Part shown: one piece after another, positions 1-11,420 of the stretch
Numbering within the stretch: the first letter of the stretch is position 1
How the letters are laid out: each line of letters opens with the position of its first letter
Assembly: GCA_022316685.1 (NCBI GenBank)
Contig: JAKJHU010001553.1
Location: forward strand, 1 to 64,000
Direction of reading: 5' to 3'
DNA: 64,000 bases
Source: Progne subis subis
Taxonomy: Eukaryota; Chordata; Aves; Passeriformes; Hirundinidae
Made by a program: the position numbers and the translations under genes
The notes under the pieces: generated by a model
What the model was told of the DNA's origin: nothing
Databases searched by the model: none
Seen by the model: the letters and a program-made list of their open reading frames with translations, nothing else

Positions 1-612
1 GGTCTTTCAAAACCTGTTGCCCATCCAGGATGGACGTTTGCCTCGTCAGCTCATCTTTCAGCACACAGTCTGTTCCTCTGCACTCAAGATCTCTGCTTTG
101 AAGGACGCCCACCCTTCCTGGACTTCATTGTTTTTAAGGGCTGTTTCCCAAGGAACTCTCTGAATAAGTCTCCTAAATAGGCCAAAGTCTGCCCTCCTGA
201 AATTTAGTGTAAAAGTCTTATTGATGTTCCTCCTGATTTCACCAAATATTGATAACTTGCTCATTTCTTGATCACTGTGCCCCAAGCATCCTCCAATCAC
301 CACATCTCCCACCTGTCCTTCTCTATTTGCAAACAACAGGTCTAACATAGTCCATCCCTGGTGGGCTCACACCAGCTGTGACAACAGGTTGTTCTCCATA
401 CACTCCAAAACCTTCCTGGACTGCCTCTTTGCTGCTGTATGGAGATCCCAGCAGATGTCTGGCAGGTTGAAGTCACCTACAAGAACAGGGGCTGGTGATC
501 CTGAAACATTCTCCAGCTGCTTATAGAATAAGTTGTCCAGCTCTTCTTCTTCCTGCTTGGGTGGACGATAACAGACTCCCAGTAGGTACCACCGGTACCC
601 TGTCCTGTTTTC
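1..612 (-). mobile_element. CR1 LINE, endonuclease part (continues off window)
   Basis: The minus strand translates, with interruptions, into the CR1 apurinic endonuclease region. It includes GDFNLPDICWD, the conserved GDFN motif of this nuclease family, and further on GDVV and SDQEM. It is the mirror of 57,140-57,750. Several stops show that the copy is dead. The element is cut by the window edge, so its reverse-transcriptase half may lie outside. Confidence 0.8.
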
Positions 613-1269
613 TTAGGGGAGAACCGTCACAATGAAAACCTTACCAATGGCACAACTCCCCAGTCCACAAGGAAAAGAAAGAACAAGTTGTCAGGTTTAT
701 TAACTATTTGTCTTGCTTTGCTGCAAGACTCCTGCTGCATGCACAGTGTGGAAAGCCAAGGGAAGCTGCCGTTGGTGGCACATCTTGTGCCAGAAGCTCC
801 ACCCTGTTCTGCAGGAAGGTTTCTTGGAAAGAGCAAATGGGATTGTGGAGCAGATTCTGGGAAAACTGAAAGAGCTTTTGAGAAATGAAATGAAAATGGA
901 AAGAAACATTACAAGTTGTTTTTCTCTATTATTTCTATGCTCCCCTTTTCCATCTTGCACTACTTCTCCATCCCATCAATTCCAAATGGATCTCACCTTG
1001 AAGATCCATGAGTTGGCAAATTTCAGACACTGTAAAATACCATGAGCTACATGCAGTTTGCCCTCCCCTGTTGTTCTTGGAAAGCAATGCTGGAGACACA
1101 GGTGAAGTGCTTGGGTCAGGTACAAATTCTGCATTCAGGGAATGTGCTCTGACAGTGTCTGACCCTCAGCAGGGACAATGCACAGTAGCAGCCAAGGGGA
1201 TTCCTGTGCCACCGTGCCGGAGTCAAGACTCTGGGTCTTGGCTCAACACTGCAAAGTTCCCGTGTCTGG
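613..1269. other. Kinase upstream flank, no gene seen
   Basis: This stretch is moderately AT-rich between the CR1 piece and the GC-rich kinase first exon. It is mirrored at 56,510-57,140. I see no motif, repeat or conserved reading frame in it. Confidence 0.5.
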
Positions 1270-1365
1270 ACAGGCTCAGGGGCTGCCCCCGGGGAGCGCG
1301 GGGCTCGGCGTGGGGCTGAGCGGGCAACGGACAAACGGACACAGGGAAAAACGGCCCCGAGGCTT

Positions 1366-1412
1366 CAGTTGCAGCAGCAGCAGCGGCAGCGGCAGCAGCA
1401 GCAGCAGCAGCG
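1366..1412 (+). repeat. CAG/CGG trinucleotide microsatellite
   Basis: An imperfect run of CAG with CGG interruptions. The mirror at about 56,364-56,400 is shorter, so length differs between the arms. It lies upstream of the recognisable kinase frame, so any encoded Gln/Ser/Ala run is doubtful. Confidence 0.8.
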
Positions 1413-1742
1413 GCATAAGCCAAAGAGAAGATTTTGTCTACCCCGTCCTGCTTTTTCTCTCCCTCTCCCTCAGTCCCGCACACTCTCCCGCAGTCCCACA
1501 CCCTCTCCCGGTCTCCCTTTCCCGGTGTCCCCCTCCTCTCCCAGTCTCCCCTCCCCTGCTGGGCCGGGCCATGCCCCCAGCCCGCCCCCGGTCCCGGACG
1601 GGGCTGCCCCGTCCCCGCCCCCGGGCGTCCCACCGTGGCCTCCCCTCTGCCCGGCTCTGGCTGTACTGGCGGTGGCGATGCTGGGCGGGCATCAGTGCCT
1701 GGAGCCAAGGGGGCATCGCTGCCCTTTGGCTGCGCCTGAGCC

Positions 1743-3559
1743 ATGCTCGGCCCCGGCCCCGGCCCCGGCCCCGGCCCCGGCCCCGGCTCCTCCCGGGCCC
1801 CGCAGAGGACACACGCGGTGCAGCCGCTCCCGCCGCCTCCGCTGCGGCTTCCCCGGCCGAGCTCCGCCGCTTGGCAGCGCGGCCGCCGGCCCCGAGCCGC
1901 CGCTGTCCCGTTCCCAGGAGCGAACGTCTGGGGATGCCCGGCCCGGGGCGGTTGAGCGGCGCTCGGGGGCCGTTCCTGGCCCCGGGCCGAGCGCTGACAG
2001 CCGCGTCTCGCCGGCAGGGACGGCGCAGCACGGCCTCAAGGAGCAGTACCGAGTGGGGTCGCTCCTGGGGCGCGGCGGCTTCGGCAGCGTCTTCGCGGCG
2101 ACGCGGCTCTCGGACGGCGCCCCGGTGAGCGGCGGGGCCGGCGGCGGGCGCAGGAGATGGAGCATGGGGCTGGGCAGGGCAGGTGCTGAGCTCATCCCGC
2201 TGCTCCCCTTGGTTTGCAGGTGGCCATCAAAAGGGTGCCACGGAACCGCGTCCGGCACTGGGACCAGCTGGTGAGTGAGCGGGGCCAGCGGGAGAAGCCG
2301 GGGCGTGCTGGGCGGGGATGAGCCGAGGCCCGGCAGGGTGGAAGCCCCAAGGATGCCTGGAGGGAGAGCGGGCGTGGGCCAGCGCAGGGTGCAGAGCATC
2401 CCGGGCTGGGTGAGGGCTTTCCCAGCCCTGGCACGGCATCAGCCCCACTGACGGGATCGTGCTCCTCCCGCAGCCCAACGGCACCAGCGCACCACTGGAG
2501 ATCGTGCTGCTGCACAAGGTCTCCAGCAGCTGGGCGACACCAGGGAAGTGTCCCCAACGACATCATCATGGTGCTGGAGCGCCCGGAACGATGTCAGGAC
2601 CTCCAGCATTTCATTCGGGCACGGGGGTTCCTGTCCGAGGAGGTGGCGCGGGAGCTGTTCCGCCAGGTGCTGGAGGCCGTGCAGCACTGCACCAACTGCG
2701 GGTCCTGCACAGGGACATCAAACCAGAGAACATCCTGGTTGACCTGGCCACCAGGCAGGCCAAATTGATCGACTTCGGCTGTGGCACCTACCTGCAGGAC
2801 ACGGCCTACACTCACTTTGCAGGTGAGCCCACAAAGGGGTGTGCTCCCAGTTCTGGACATCTCCTGGCCCAACATCTCATGACCCAACCTGGGTGTGGCA
2901 GAAGGGATTCTCCCCTTTGCTGCCAGTCATGGCATTGAGGCTTCAGCCAAGTTGCTTTTGAGCAGGGGCAGGTGGGGGTCAGATTCCAGCCGTGCTGGCA
3001 GCCTTTTCCAGCTGCTCTCGCCAGGACTGGGGCTGGGACTGAGGCAGCCAGCCTGACAGAAACACCCGTGTGTGGGGGTGGCAGAGAGGGGTGGAGCCAG
3101 AACCTGTGCTCCAGCCAGTTTGGTGTGCAGGTGAGAAAGGGCTTGGACTGCTCCAGTTGCCTGGTCTGCCTTGGCTTCAGAACGGCTCTCTCAAGGTAGA
3201 TCCTCATCTCTGGGCACGGGGGAAATACCAGTTCTGGGAGACAGCAGCGGGCTGGTGAGCATCCTGCTCTGGCAGCTGCTGAGGAGGTGGCACATGTCCT
3301 GCTCTCCTGCTCTCCTCCAAAACAGGGAATTGATGGGAAAGTTTAGGCCCAGCTCTGAGCACATCCAGTATAGCCTGGCATGGAATAGTGGGGCAAAGCA
3401 GACAGGAGCCTTCTCTAAATGACCGGCAGTTTCTGGTTTCTCTCCCCAGAGTGCCAAGATCTGATCAGGAGGTGTTTAACCATGCTAGATGTGGACAGGC
3501 CTCATTAGAAGACCTCTTCCGTGATCCTTGGATGCAGATATTCATCAGCTGTAGAAGAG
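1743..3559 (+). pseudogene. PIM-like serine/threonine kinase, left-arm copy (broken)
   Basis: Exons can be placed by splice signals. They are a 5' exon that includes at least 2,018-2,124 with the glycine loop (GRGGFGSVFA), 2,220-2,270 with the VAIK lysine, 2,474-2,822 with the catalytic loop HRDIKPEN and IDFGCGT in the DFG position, and a last exon from 3,450 (CQDLIRRCLTMLDVDRP). The family phosphorylates Ser/Thr and is multicopy in finches. This copy is dead. About 20 bases are lost or altered near 2,525-2,555. One G is lost near 2,701, so the hinge and helices between are out of frame. The exon with the SPPEW and WSLGI motifs is deleted at about 3,180. A lost C near 3,508 gives an early stop. 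The 5' limit is uncertain: frame is open well upstream, and the ATG at 1,743 is in another frame. Confidence 0.85.
1749..1786 (+). repeat. GGCCCC hexanucleotide repeat, 6 units
   Basis: Six uninterrupted GGCCCC units follow an ATG at 1,743. On the minus strand this reads GGGGCC, a G-quadruplex-prone repeat. The right-arm counterpart near 56,000-56,035 has about three clean units and an interruption. Confidence 0.85.
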
Positions 3560-3825
3560 GGAGAGAGCCACAGGCACCTTTGATGCAGGCCTGGTAAGTA
3601 ACAGCTGCACACATGCCTTGGCAATCAGAAGCAAAGAAACCCAGACTTTTTTCTGCTGCCTCTGTCACTGCACAGGGGTCCTCAGATGGGAGCACGCAGC
3701 CCTTGTGCTGGAGCTGAGCGTGTCTGCCCAGCACTGGTGGCTGCCATCCCAGCTGGTTTGGCTTGTCCTGTTCACTGACAGCTGGGGCCCTGGGCAGAAC
3801 ACTGAGAGCCTGGTCTCACCCCCAG

Positions 3826-5068
3826 GGAAGGAGAAGGAGCCCCTGGAGGAGCTGTACCAGGTGGGGCTGCTGCTGCTGGAGACAGCGAGGATGACATCAA
3901 GGATGACAACCTCTTCCTCGACCTGCCAGCACAAAGCTGGAGATGAGGGACTCTGATTCTGGAACCTTCTTCAAAGCCAGGCTCTACAGTGAATTTACAG
4001 ATGAGTCCACACGCAGGGGGATGCTCCCAGATTTGGGCATTGCACAGCCTGGCCAGGAACCAAAGGTTCCCCCTTTGCTGGGGCTGATGCAACTGATTCT
4101 TCAGTGGGCTGCCCCGCTGCTTTGTGTCAGGGCTGGGGCCATGGGCTGGGGTGGATACGAAATGGGAGTCGGCTCCTGGCCCTGCCAACAGCCCCCACCA
4201 CCCACCGTGCCCTGGGCTGGGGCTGGGGCAGCCAGCCCGACACAAACAAACCCCCATGGCAGGAGCAGAGGTGGGACTCCAGCACCTGTGCACCTGTGCT
4301 TTGCTTTGCAGGCAAGGAAGGGCTTGGGCTGCTCCATTCCCCTTGTTTGCTTTGGGATCACCATCACTTTGGGGGGCAGTGCAGGGGGGAAGGAGAAAGC
4401 ATGGGCTTCCCTACCCGTGGATGGGTTTTTCCCTAGCATGCAGGGGTTGGGCCTTCCTCAACCTGTGACTGACATAAATCTTTTATCTTTTCACTTGTTT
4501 CCCCTTTTTGTCTGTAATTATTTTCCTTAATTTGTTGTTTGTTTTTCTAAAGGAAGCCTTCCAGGCAGTGTCCAGTCTGGATGGGGAAGTGCTTGGGACC
4601 AGCTGTGGCGTGCAAGGGCTGTGCCCTTGGAGTAGGCTGAGGACATCCTTTGGGAGCAGCTTTTCTTCCAGCGGTGGATGGCGTGAGGTGGGTCCCCATC
4701 TTCTTGGCATGGGTGGGATAAGAGCTTTTGGGAGATGGCAGCGAGCACAGGAGCATCCTGCTCTGGGCAGCTGCTGAGGAGGTGGATGTGCCGTGGCTGG
4801 CTGCAGGCTGGGCACATGTCCTGCCCTCCTGCTCTGCTGCCAAAGGCAGCAATGATGGGCAGCTTTGGGCACGCTCTGAGCACGGCCAGCATGGCCTGGG
4901 CACCGCGGGCGGCTGGGACAAGGGCACAGGAGCCTTCAGCTGATGGGCGGTTTCTGCTTTCTCTCCTTGCAGCCGGGCTCTGCAGATGCTGAGGCTGCTC
5001 TGGGCTCTGCCAGGGCTCTGCTGGAGCTCAGCACCGGGCCGGAATCAGCCAAAGAAGAAACGGTGTGA
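3826..5068 (+). pseudogene. Second PIM-like kinase relic, left arm
   Basis: After an acceptor-like CCCCCAG at 3,825 the frame reads KEKEPLEELYQVG, the start of a PIM N-lobe. It then jumps to DIKDDNLFLDL, which aligns with the catalytic loop, and continues through a degraded DFG region to a lost donor (ATGAG in place of GTGAG, about 4,002). The middle of the kinase is therefore deleted. At about 4,618-4,687 a degraded next exon reads AEDILWEQLFFQRW, like the PIM segment after WSLG. Here a TAG interrupts it, where the right arm has AAG. A possible last exon ends in SAKEETV with a stop at 5,066-5,068, kept in both arms. The kinase match is by motif order and is fairly sure. The last exon is a guess. 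Confidence 0.6.
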
Positions 5069-5938
5069 CCTGCAGCAGAGACTTGCTTGAGCATTTTGGC
5101 AATGCTGCTCAAGTTTGGAGACTGTACATCTCCAAGAGAAAACATGACATCCCCCCTAAATTAAACCTTTTCAATACCTTGTGAAACAAAATCAATCTAG
5201 GGTGACCCTAAATGACATTTTTCAGCATGCTCAAGCTATAGCTCAGCCCTTCACTGAACAGTTCTCTCCCCCAACTGCCTTTTACTTCACAACTGCTCCC
5301 TCCTTTCCCCCAGTGAGTTCCCAGCCCATCGCAGTCTCCATCACACTGTTGCCTTCCTTGGTGCCCCTCACCATGAGGGAGACCGAGTCCCAGGCTTAGG
5401 GACTCATCCTGTCCCTGGCAGAAGAACAGCAATGTCTCAGAGGTACAGTGGCATTTTAGTGTCATTCAGAGCTGCTCTCCAGCCCTCAGCTCTCCTCACT
5501 GCTGAGTTCCCTCTCCCTTTTCCTCATCCTTCCAGCAGCATGAGCTCTGTGAATCCCCTGAGCCTCCCCACTCTTCCCAGCTCACCCACCCAGCTCAGTT
5601 AGACTAAAGCTGGAGCTTCTTTTCTCTCTGGCACACACCAGTGCAGTCCCCTCTGCGCAGAGCCCAGCCCCAGAGCACAGCACACAGCAGTGCAGTCTGG
5701 GCTGGAGCAGCTGCCCTGTGCCCCTGGCTTGGCTGTTTGTGGCACCTAAATGCTCCCTGTTTCCAGCTCTGCCTGCAGGATGGCCCCAGGGCAGAGCCCA
5801 GCCGGGCTCCCACTGCATCCCCTGGAGCCTGGGGCAGACAGTGGTGCCAGAGCTGAGCTTCATGGGGAGCACCCAGAGCTGTGGCTTGCAGTCAGTGTTG
5901 CAAGGGTTGTGTTCTCATGTCCTGCAGCTTGTGGGGAA
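5069..5938. other. Arm segment without recognised gene
   Basis: Mirrored at about 51,390-52,255. Short open frames exist on both strands, but I see no family motif. The segment flanks the kinase relic downstream and may hold its 3' untranslated remains. Confidence 0.5.
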
Positions 5939-6050
5939 AGGGTCCGTGTGTGCTAGGGGCTCTTGCATGTCTCTGTATCCATGGACAGAAGGGTCTGTGT
6001 GTGCCAGGGGCTCTTGCATGTCTCTGTATCCATGGACAGAAGGGTTTGTC
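5939..6050. repeat. 51-bp minisatellite, about 2 copies
   Basis: Two near-identical units built round TGCATGTCTCTGTATCCATG are followed by a partial one. The right arm has four full units at 50,767-50,970. Confidence 0.85.
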
Positions 6051-6999
6051 TGTGCAAGGGTTTCCATAATGTCTTTGTCCTCATGGGTATGGAATGAACA
6101 CTGAAAGTGTCAGTCACGTTGCTTGCACACTCCTTCCTTTCTGTACAAGACACATCAGTGCACATCCCCACGTATAGATATACTAAAAGGATAAGAATGG
6201 ATAGAGATTTCCCACAGAGCTCTAACTTTGGCATAACTCACTTGTAAGCTGGTGGCCAGGGGATTTTTTTTCCCAGCTCAGTGTGAATAGGTGTCCAAGA
6301 GCTGAAGGGAGCAGCATTCAGAAGCAGTTTCAGGATTTCTAGGCAGGAAATGGAGCTGACAACCATCCGTGTAACTCGCCATATTCATCAGGATGAGCTG
6401 CTGGTTCTTTAGGAATATGGCACAATGGAGACAAGCCTTGGGAAAATCCCAGCTCTCAGTGGATTTATGCTATGGGGGGTGCAGCAGAAACACTTTGTGT
6501 CTGCTCTGGGGGACACAAGGTCCAAGGATCTGGGTGGCAGAAGGTGACCTGGGCTGGTGGCAGGTTAAGTCCTGTTTCATGACATTCAGAGGGGCACAGG
6601 ACAAAGCCCCAAGCCCCCCACCCCCTGATGAAGTCTTTGTGTTGCGCACATCCTCGAGGAAAAGCTGCTGTCACACAATGCATTGGGATTTTGAAATTTC
6701 ATTTACAATACTTTACATCCAAATTGCAAACTGTAATATTTTTACAGTCAAGACACTGTCATGCACAATCCATCTTTCAGTTGCCTGTTGCTTCAACCAC
6801 AATTTAAAATAACTCAATATTGGAAAAAATCCCAAATCTCTAAAAGAAGGCAGATGATGGATCCTTGCCACCAGCACATTTACGAAGTAAGTAACTGAGT
6901 TCTCATTTCAAAATATCAGTTTCCTTTTTCTTAATCCAAATTACAGAACAATTTTAACAATACATTTTGCAGCAGTTTTTGCTTTCATTTTTTCTGGTG
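6051..6999. other. Arm segment without recognised gene
   Basis: Mirrored at about 49,800-50,766. It is moderately AT-rich in its second half. I found no coding motif or clear repeat. Confidence 0.45.
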
Positions 7000-7023
7000 T
7001 TTTTTGTTTTGGTGTTGTTGTTG

Positions 7024-7055
<32 letters not shown>

Positions 7056-7092
7056 TGTTTGTTTTGTTTGTTTTGTTTTGTTTTTTTTTATA
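7000..7092 (+). repeat. (TTTTG)n microsatellite
   Basis: A long run of T-rich units, mostly TTTTG, ends in a T run. The mirror at 49,757-49,805 is about half as long and starts with AAAAC units, so the two arms differ in length. Confidence 0.85.
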
Positions 7093-8075
7093 GACAGAAA
7101 ACACATCCTAAAAAAGTCATGTCCTCTGCTCTGGTTCCTGTGTAGAGCAGCTGCCATCCCGCTGACTGAGCTGCTCACGCAGAGCCTGGCAGCTCCTGGC
7201 CCTGCAGGGCTGAGGCTTTTCCCCACTGCTGGGCACAGACTGATGGAGCAGCACTGCTGAACACGGGGACACACAGAGGGAGCAGAAGCAGCTGCCTTTG
7301 TCCACCTGAAGCTCCAAGGCCCAACTGTGAGCAGACAGGGCTGGAAGAGACTGGCAGGCTCCCTGTTTGCTGTGCTGCCCCACTTGTGCCCGGCCCAGCT
7401 CTGCGGGAGGCAGAGGGAGAACAAGGGGCAGCTCCCTGCCAGCCCCAGCCCAGGGACCCCTCCAGCCCCGGGGCTTGGGGCACTGTCAGCACCCGCTGCT
7501 CCAGCCACCGCTTCTGCTGGCCCTGACAGCAACAACCAAATGGTGGCTGATCCCCAGGGAGCAGCAGCAGTGCCTGGATCTGATCCCTCACTCTGGGGCA
7601 CGGCTGCACAAATGACCCCCACAGCAGCAGCAGCAGCACATGGAGCTGACTTTCAGCACAGCCCCTGCCACTCTTCCCTCCCGTGTGCACTGGTGTCACA
7701 GCAGCCTGAGGCACCTGGGAGCCCTCAGGGCCAGCAGGGACTTGAGATGGCAGCCCTGGGCTCCTGGGGTTGTGCAAGGAACAGAGGTGGGGACTCCCTC
7801 TCCACGTGCAGCTTCCAGATGGAAAAGGCTGCTGTGAGCAGGCAGCTCCAAGGGCAGAGAAAGGAGGGTCTCGACCCCTGGATCTGTGCCAGTTCCACAG
7901 TGCTGGGCAGCAGCCACCGAGCACAGGGGGCACAGAGGGCACAGCAAGAGGGACAAAAGCAGGCAAGGTCAGAGACTGGGAAGAGCCAGACCTGGGAGCA
8001 GGAACAGCTGCTTCATTGCACTCTTGGAGAAAGCTCTTGGCTGCTTCAAAGCTGAAAGGCGGGAAGGGCAGAGAG
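7093..8075. other. GC-rich conserved arm block
   Basis: Mirrored at about 48,785-49,740. Bases 7,325-7,620 match 49,226-49,520 with one substitution seen by eye. Long open frames occur on both strands in both arms (about 242 residues plus, more than 250 minus), but the arms differ by a one-base indel near 7,770 that changes the downstream frame, and no domain is recognisable. I treat it as non-coding. Confidence 0.5.
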
Positions 8076-8274
8076 GAGGCCACACCAAACAATGCTCCTG
8101 TTTTCACAGCCTCCCCTCTCAGTGTCCCAGAAGGAATTGCATGAACTGTATTCTTCTCTGTGAGTTGTCTCGTTCAGCGTGAGCAGCTCAGCACCAGGAG
8201 CTGAAGGAGCTGAAGCCTTAGGCCTCAAGAGCTGAGCAAGAGGAAATGTTTTGAGCAAAGCAATGCTGCTAACA

Positions 8275-8487
8275 TGGACCTGGCTGAATCCAGCAGATGG
8301 AATCCTGGAATTATGGAATCCTTTCTGTTGGGAAAGACCTCTGAGCTCATGGAGTCCAGCCGCTCACCCAGCAGTGTCAAGCCCAGCACTAAACCACGTC
8401 CCTCAAGTTCCAAGGCCTGGACAACAGGCCCTGAGTGAGGCCTGAACAACAGGCCCTGAGCCAAAGGAGACCTCTGGATGAACCTTC
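8275..8487 (-). mobile_element. CR1 3'-end fragment
   Basis: The plus strand reads as the reverse complement of a CR1 tail: TGGAATTATGGAATCC at the end, then GGGAAAGACCTCTGAG and a GAGTCCAG segment, as in many avian CR1 3' untranslated regions. The element is therefore in minus orientation. It lies in a tract identical in both arms (about 8,213-8,489). Confidence 0.75.
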
Positions 8488-9100
8488 CAACCAAAGGTTA
8501 TCTTTGTATCTGCTCATTAACGAAATATGCATGGTCATTAGAGCTGTGATAGGTGTATCCACTCATTAGTGAAACATGGATTGACATTTCTGTGTTTAGA
8601 AACTGGACAAGGCCATGAAATCCAACATCTGGCCTTGTCTGGGAGTTTAGGATCAAGTCAACTCCCTTGGTTCCTCCTTGAGCCCTGGCCAGGCTTTGGG
8701 TGAAACCCAGAGGAGAATGAAAGCAGATGTTCCTGCACTAGAAGTGCTGTCAGTTTGTTTATTCAGCACTGTCAGAGCTGGGCCCTCTCACAGCCAGGTT
8801 GGAGCCTCACCTGGGGCTGGAGGCACCTGCAGGAATTCCCAGTGTCCAGGAGTGGCTCTGCAGTCCTTGGCTGGGACAGCTTCCCCCAGCTGATGTGTGG
8901 ATGTGGGTGATGGGAAAGTCTGAGGGGACCTGGTGCTGTCTCTTTCTTAATCACTGCAGGCAATCTTTGGTAGTGATGATTGGGTGCATTGCTGAGCTTC
9001 TCCTTTGCTGATTCTTTGCACTTTTGCATTATAATAAATCACAGAATTCCTGAACTTTGTGTCTGTGTCTTTGGTGCTGACCCTGCTCACAGCAGAACAG
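8488..9100. other. Arm segment, possible degraded LTR
   Basis: Mirrored at 47,740-48,352. It holds an AATAAA at 9,033-9,038 after a T-rich stretch. A part (GCAGGAATTCCCAGTG to CAGCTGATGTGTGG, about 8,829-8,898) reappears in degraded form at about 11,310-11,382. That suggests a dispersed element, possibly an LTR, but I cannot fix its ends. Confidence 0.3.
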
Positions 9101-9420
9101 ACACTGCGGCCCCACAGAACCAAAGGTGCCGTGTGACACTGCGGGGCCTGGTGTGACCAAGGGTCACTTGTGTCACTCTGTCACCAAGGACACCTCTCTG
9201 CCATTGCAGGACCTCTTAGAACCGAGGGCCATTGTGGCACTGCAGGACCTCATGAAACCAAGTGGACCATAGTGACGCTTTGTGGTCTCATGGAACCAGG
9301 ATGAAATTGTTACATTGCAGGGCCCCAAGGAATCCAGCAGCCATTTTTCCTCTTCATGGCCTCATGGAACCATGGAGACCATTGTGACACTGCAGGGACC
9401 TGTATACCAAAGGTCCATTG
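9101..9420 (-). repeat. Degenerate ~37-bp tandem array (inverse orientation)
   Basis: Imperfect units contain CCATTGTGACACTGCAGG and CTCATGGAACCA. The same family appears in opposite orientation in the central region and at 47,400-47,720. Confidence 0.75.
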
Positions 9421-9873
9421 TTTTCCTCTGGCTGGCACTGCAGAGTCCAGACTCTCCCTGCCCCTGTCCCAGCCCCACAGAGCAGCAGAGTCAGGTCTGG
9501 CCCTGCAGCAGGGACTGGAGGCCATGGGGCTCAGGGACAGGGACTCTCTCTGCTTCCTGGAGATTTTCCCCCTGCAGGTGTTTCCCTGTGCCTGATCTCT
9601 CCCTGCCAGCACTCACAGACCCCAAATCTGTGTGCACTCTCCCTGGCCCTACAGAACCCTGCCTGTTTGCAGGGCACTGGCTGGGGGCAGGTTCTGTTTG
9701 CAGCTTGGAGAAAGGACAGGTCAGACTCAGCCTGATGGGCCCTGATGCCGAGGCAACAAGATAATGCTTGAACTGTGTAAAAAGCTGTAGCTGTGCAGAA
9801 AGAAATAGTTCCCTTGTAACAAGGAATGGGAATGAAGCTCTTTTCAGAAATCAGCAAATTCAGCAGAACAAGC
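9421..9873. other. Arm segment without recognised gene
   Basis: GC-rich, mirrored at 46,966-47,410. Its first part resembles 11,430-11,530, with a shared sequence around CTGGCCCTGCAGCAGG, so it is probably part of a dispersed repeat. Confidence 0.4.
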
Positions 9874-10873
9874 TGTATTGGTTTGGCACGGCCTGGTTTT
9901 TGGCAGCAGGGGCACCACGGATATCCATGGGGATGCAGAGATCCACTCTCAGCCCATGGGGATCCATGGGGATGAGAGATCCACTCTCAGCCCATGGGGA
10001 TCCATGGGGATGCAGAGATCCACTCTCAGCCCATGGGGATCCATGGGGATGCAGAGATCCACTCTCAGCCCATGGGGATCCATGGGGATGCAGAGATCCA
10101 CTCTCAGCCCATGGGGATCCATGGGGATGCAGAGATCCACTCTCAGCCCATGGGGATCCATGGGGATGCAGAGATCCACTCTCAGCCCATGGGGATCCAT
10201 GGGGATGCAGAGATCCACCCACAGCCCCTGGGGAGGTGCCCATCCCAGAGCGGGTGGATGCCTGGATGAGGCTGTGATCCAGTGGGAGACCCGGTGGAGA
10301 GAGGGGGCCCTGCTTCCAGGCTGGAGCAGCCTGTCCTTGGAGGACTGCACCCCGTGGGAGGAGAGCCCCATGCTGCAGCAGTTTGGGAGGACTGTGTGCC
10401 CGTGGGAGGGACTCACGTTGCAGCAGGTGCGGTAGGGCTGCTGCTCGTGAGAGTGGACCCACGCTGGGCAGTTCATGGAGAACTGGATCCAGTGGGAGGG
10501 ACTCCATGTCCACATGGGGGAAGAGCTCCTCTCCCAGAGCACAGAAGAAGATCTCTTGATGAAATGAAAAAACTCCCATGCCCTGTCTCTCTGTGCTGTC
10601 ATGGGAAGGAGGGATGGGCTGGGTGGAAAAAAGGTGTTTTAAGGCTTTCTTTACCTCTCATTATTCTCCTCTGATACTCCTCTGATTCTGTTAGTATTAA
10701 AATTCACTTTGCAACTTGAGCCTTTTTTGCATTTGAAGTATTTCTCCTAGTCCTTATCTCACTCATGAGGTGTTTGTTAATATTTTTTTCCTTCTCTGCC
10801 CAGCTGTGGCAGGGGAGGATGAGTGAAGGACTCTTGTGGGTGCCTGGCAGCGGGCCAGTGTCCAACCATGACA
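9874..10873 (+). mobile_element. ERVL-type solo LTR, left copy
   Basis: It starts with TGTATTGGTTTGGCACGGCC and ends ...CCAACCATGACA, so it has TG...CA ends. The body contains the avian ERVL LTR pattern of repeated CCGTGGGAGGGACTCACG-like segments (10,400-10,500), a GGTGTTTTAAGG segment and a TCCTTATCTCACTCATGAG segment near the end. It is about 1,000 bp long, enlarged by the 39-bp minisatellite. Flanks CAAGC and CAAAG could be a decayed target duplication. No internal viral genes are present. The family is recognised from memory of avian LTRs, not from a search. Confidence 0.65.
9924..10235 (+). repeat. 39-bp minisatellite, 8 units
   Basis: Units start with TCCATGGGGATG at 9,924, 9,963, 10,001, 10,040, 10,079, 10,118, 10,157 and 10,196. 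The second unit is 38 bp (one C lost). 39 bp equals 13 codons, so several frames stay open on both strands. The right arm has four units. It lies just inside the LTR 5' end. Confidence 0.92.
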
Positions 10874-11420
10874 CAAAGTAACTGCAAACAGCTGACCCCT
10901 GGCTATTTGAGCAGGCAATCTTATAGAGCATTTGCAGGAAGCAGGGGCAATAAGTTCAAGCCCCAGGAAGTCTTCTGAGCCTTCATCAAAACAACCACCA
11001 GGAGGGTGACGTGCACCCTTTGCACAGACCACGCATGTGCTACAAGGGCTTACATAAACATGTGATTAGAAAATATGTACAATATGAAAGTTAGGAAAGT
11101 ATTATGTGAACATTAAAAAAAAAAGTATCAAAGCTAATACTGTGTGAAGAACAGACAAGTGAGTGTGTGGTGGAGTTACCCACTCACTCCTGATGTCAAA
11201 TAAACAAATACCTGCTCTAAAAGCCTTATAGTATGTGCTACTGATTTCTTGCCAAGTTTTCCTGGGGTTTTCTTACCCACCTCATTGCCTGCAAAGTTGG
11301 ACATACCAGCAGGAATTCCCAGTTGCTGGGAGAGGCTCTTTAGTCCATGGCTATAAAAGCTTCCTCCAGCTGATGTGTGGAACCAAGGAGATCATTCTGA
11401 CAATGCAGGAACTCTTATAA
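10874..11420. other. Arm segment without recognised gene
   Basis: Mirrored at about 45,600-46,129. AT-rich with a short A run at about 11,116. I see no coding motif. Confidence 0.45.

Larger units (their letters stand above)
1270..2130 (+). promoter_or_regulatory. CpG-rich promoter / first-exon region of left kinase
   Basis: GC content and CpG frequency rise sharply here and fall after 2,280. The region covers the trinucleotide and hexanucleotide repeats and the first coding part of the PIM-like kinase. This is the usual look of an avian CpG-island promoter. No TATA box is evident. The promoter role is inferred from composition and position only. Confidence 0.4.

Noticed and set aside
1178..2274. 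Long open frames of about 300 residues over the kinase first exon, several frames and both strands
   Set aside because: The DNA is very GC-rich, so stops are rare. Only the frame that joins the glycine loop and splices to VAIK has support.
7175..8107. Open frame of 310 residues (minus) and 242 residues (plus) as new proteins
   Set aside because: The arms differ by small indels that change the frame, no domain is visible, and both strands are open alike.
9917..10235. CRISPR array
   Set aside because: Units are contiguous with no spacers, and the genome is animal.
9860..10602. Repeat protein from the 39-bp array
   Set aside because: The open frames come from a unit length divisible by three, and the array lies inside an LTR. 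No start, promoter or splice context supports translation.
9874..10873. A full endogenous retrovirus
   Set aside because: Only an LTR-like unit is seen. No gag, pol or env motif lies beside it in either arm.
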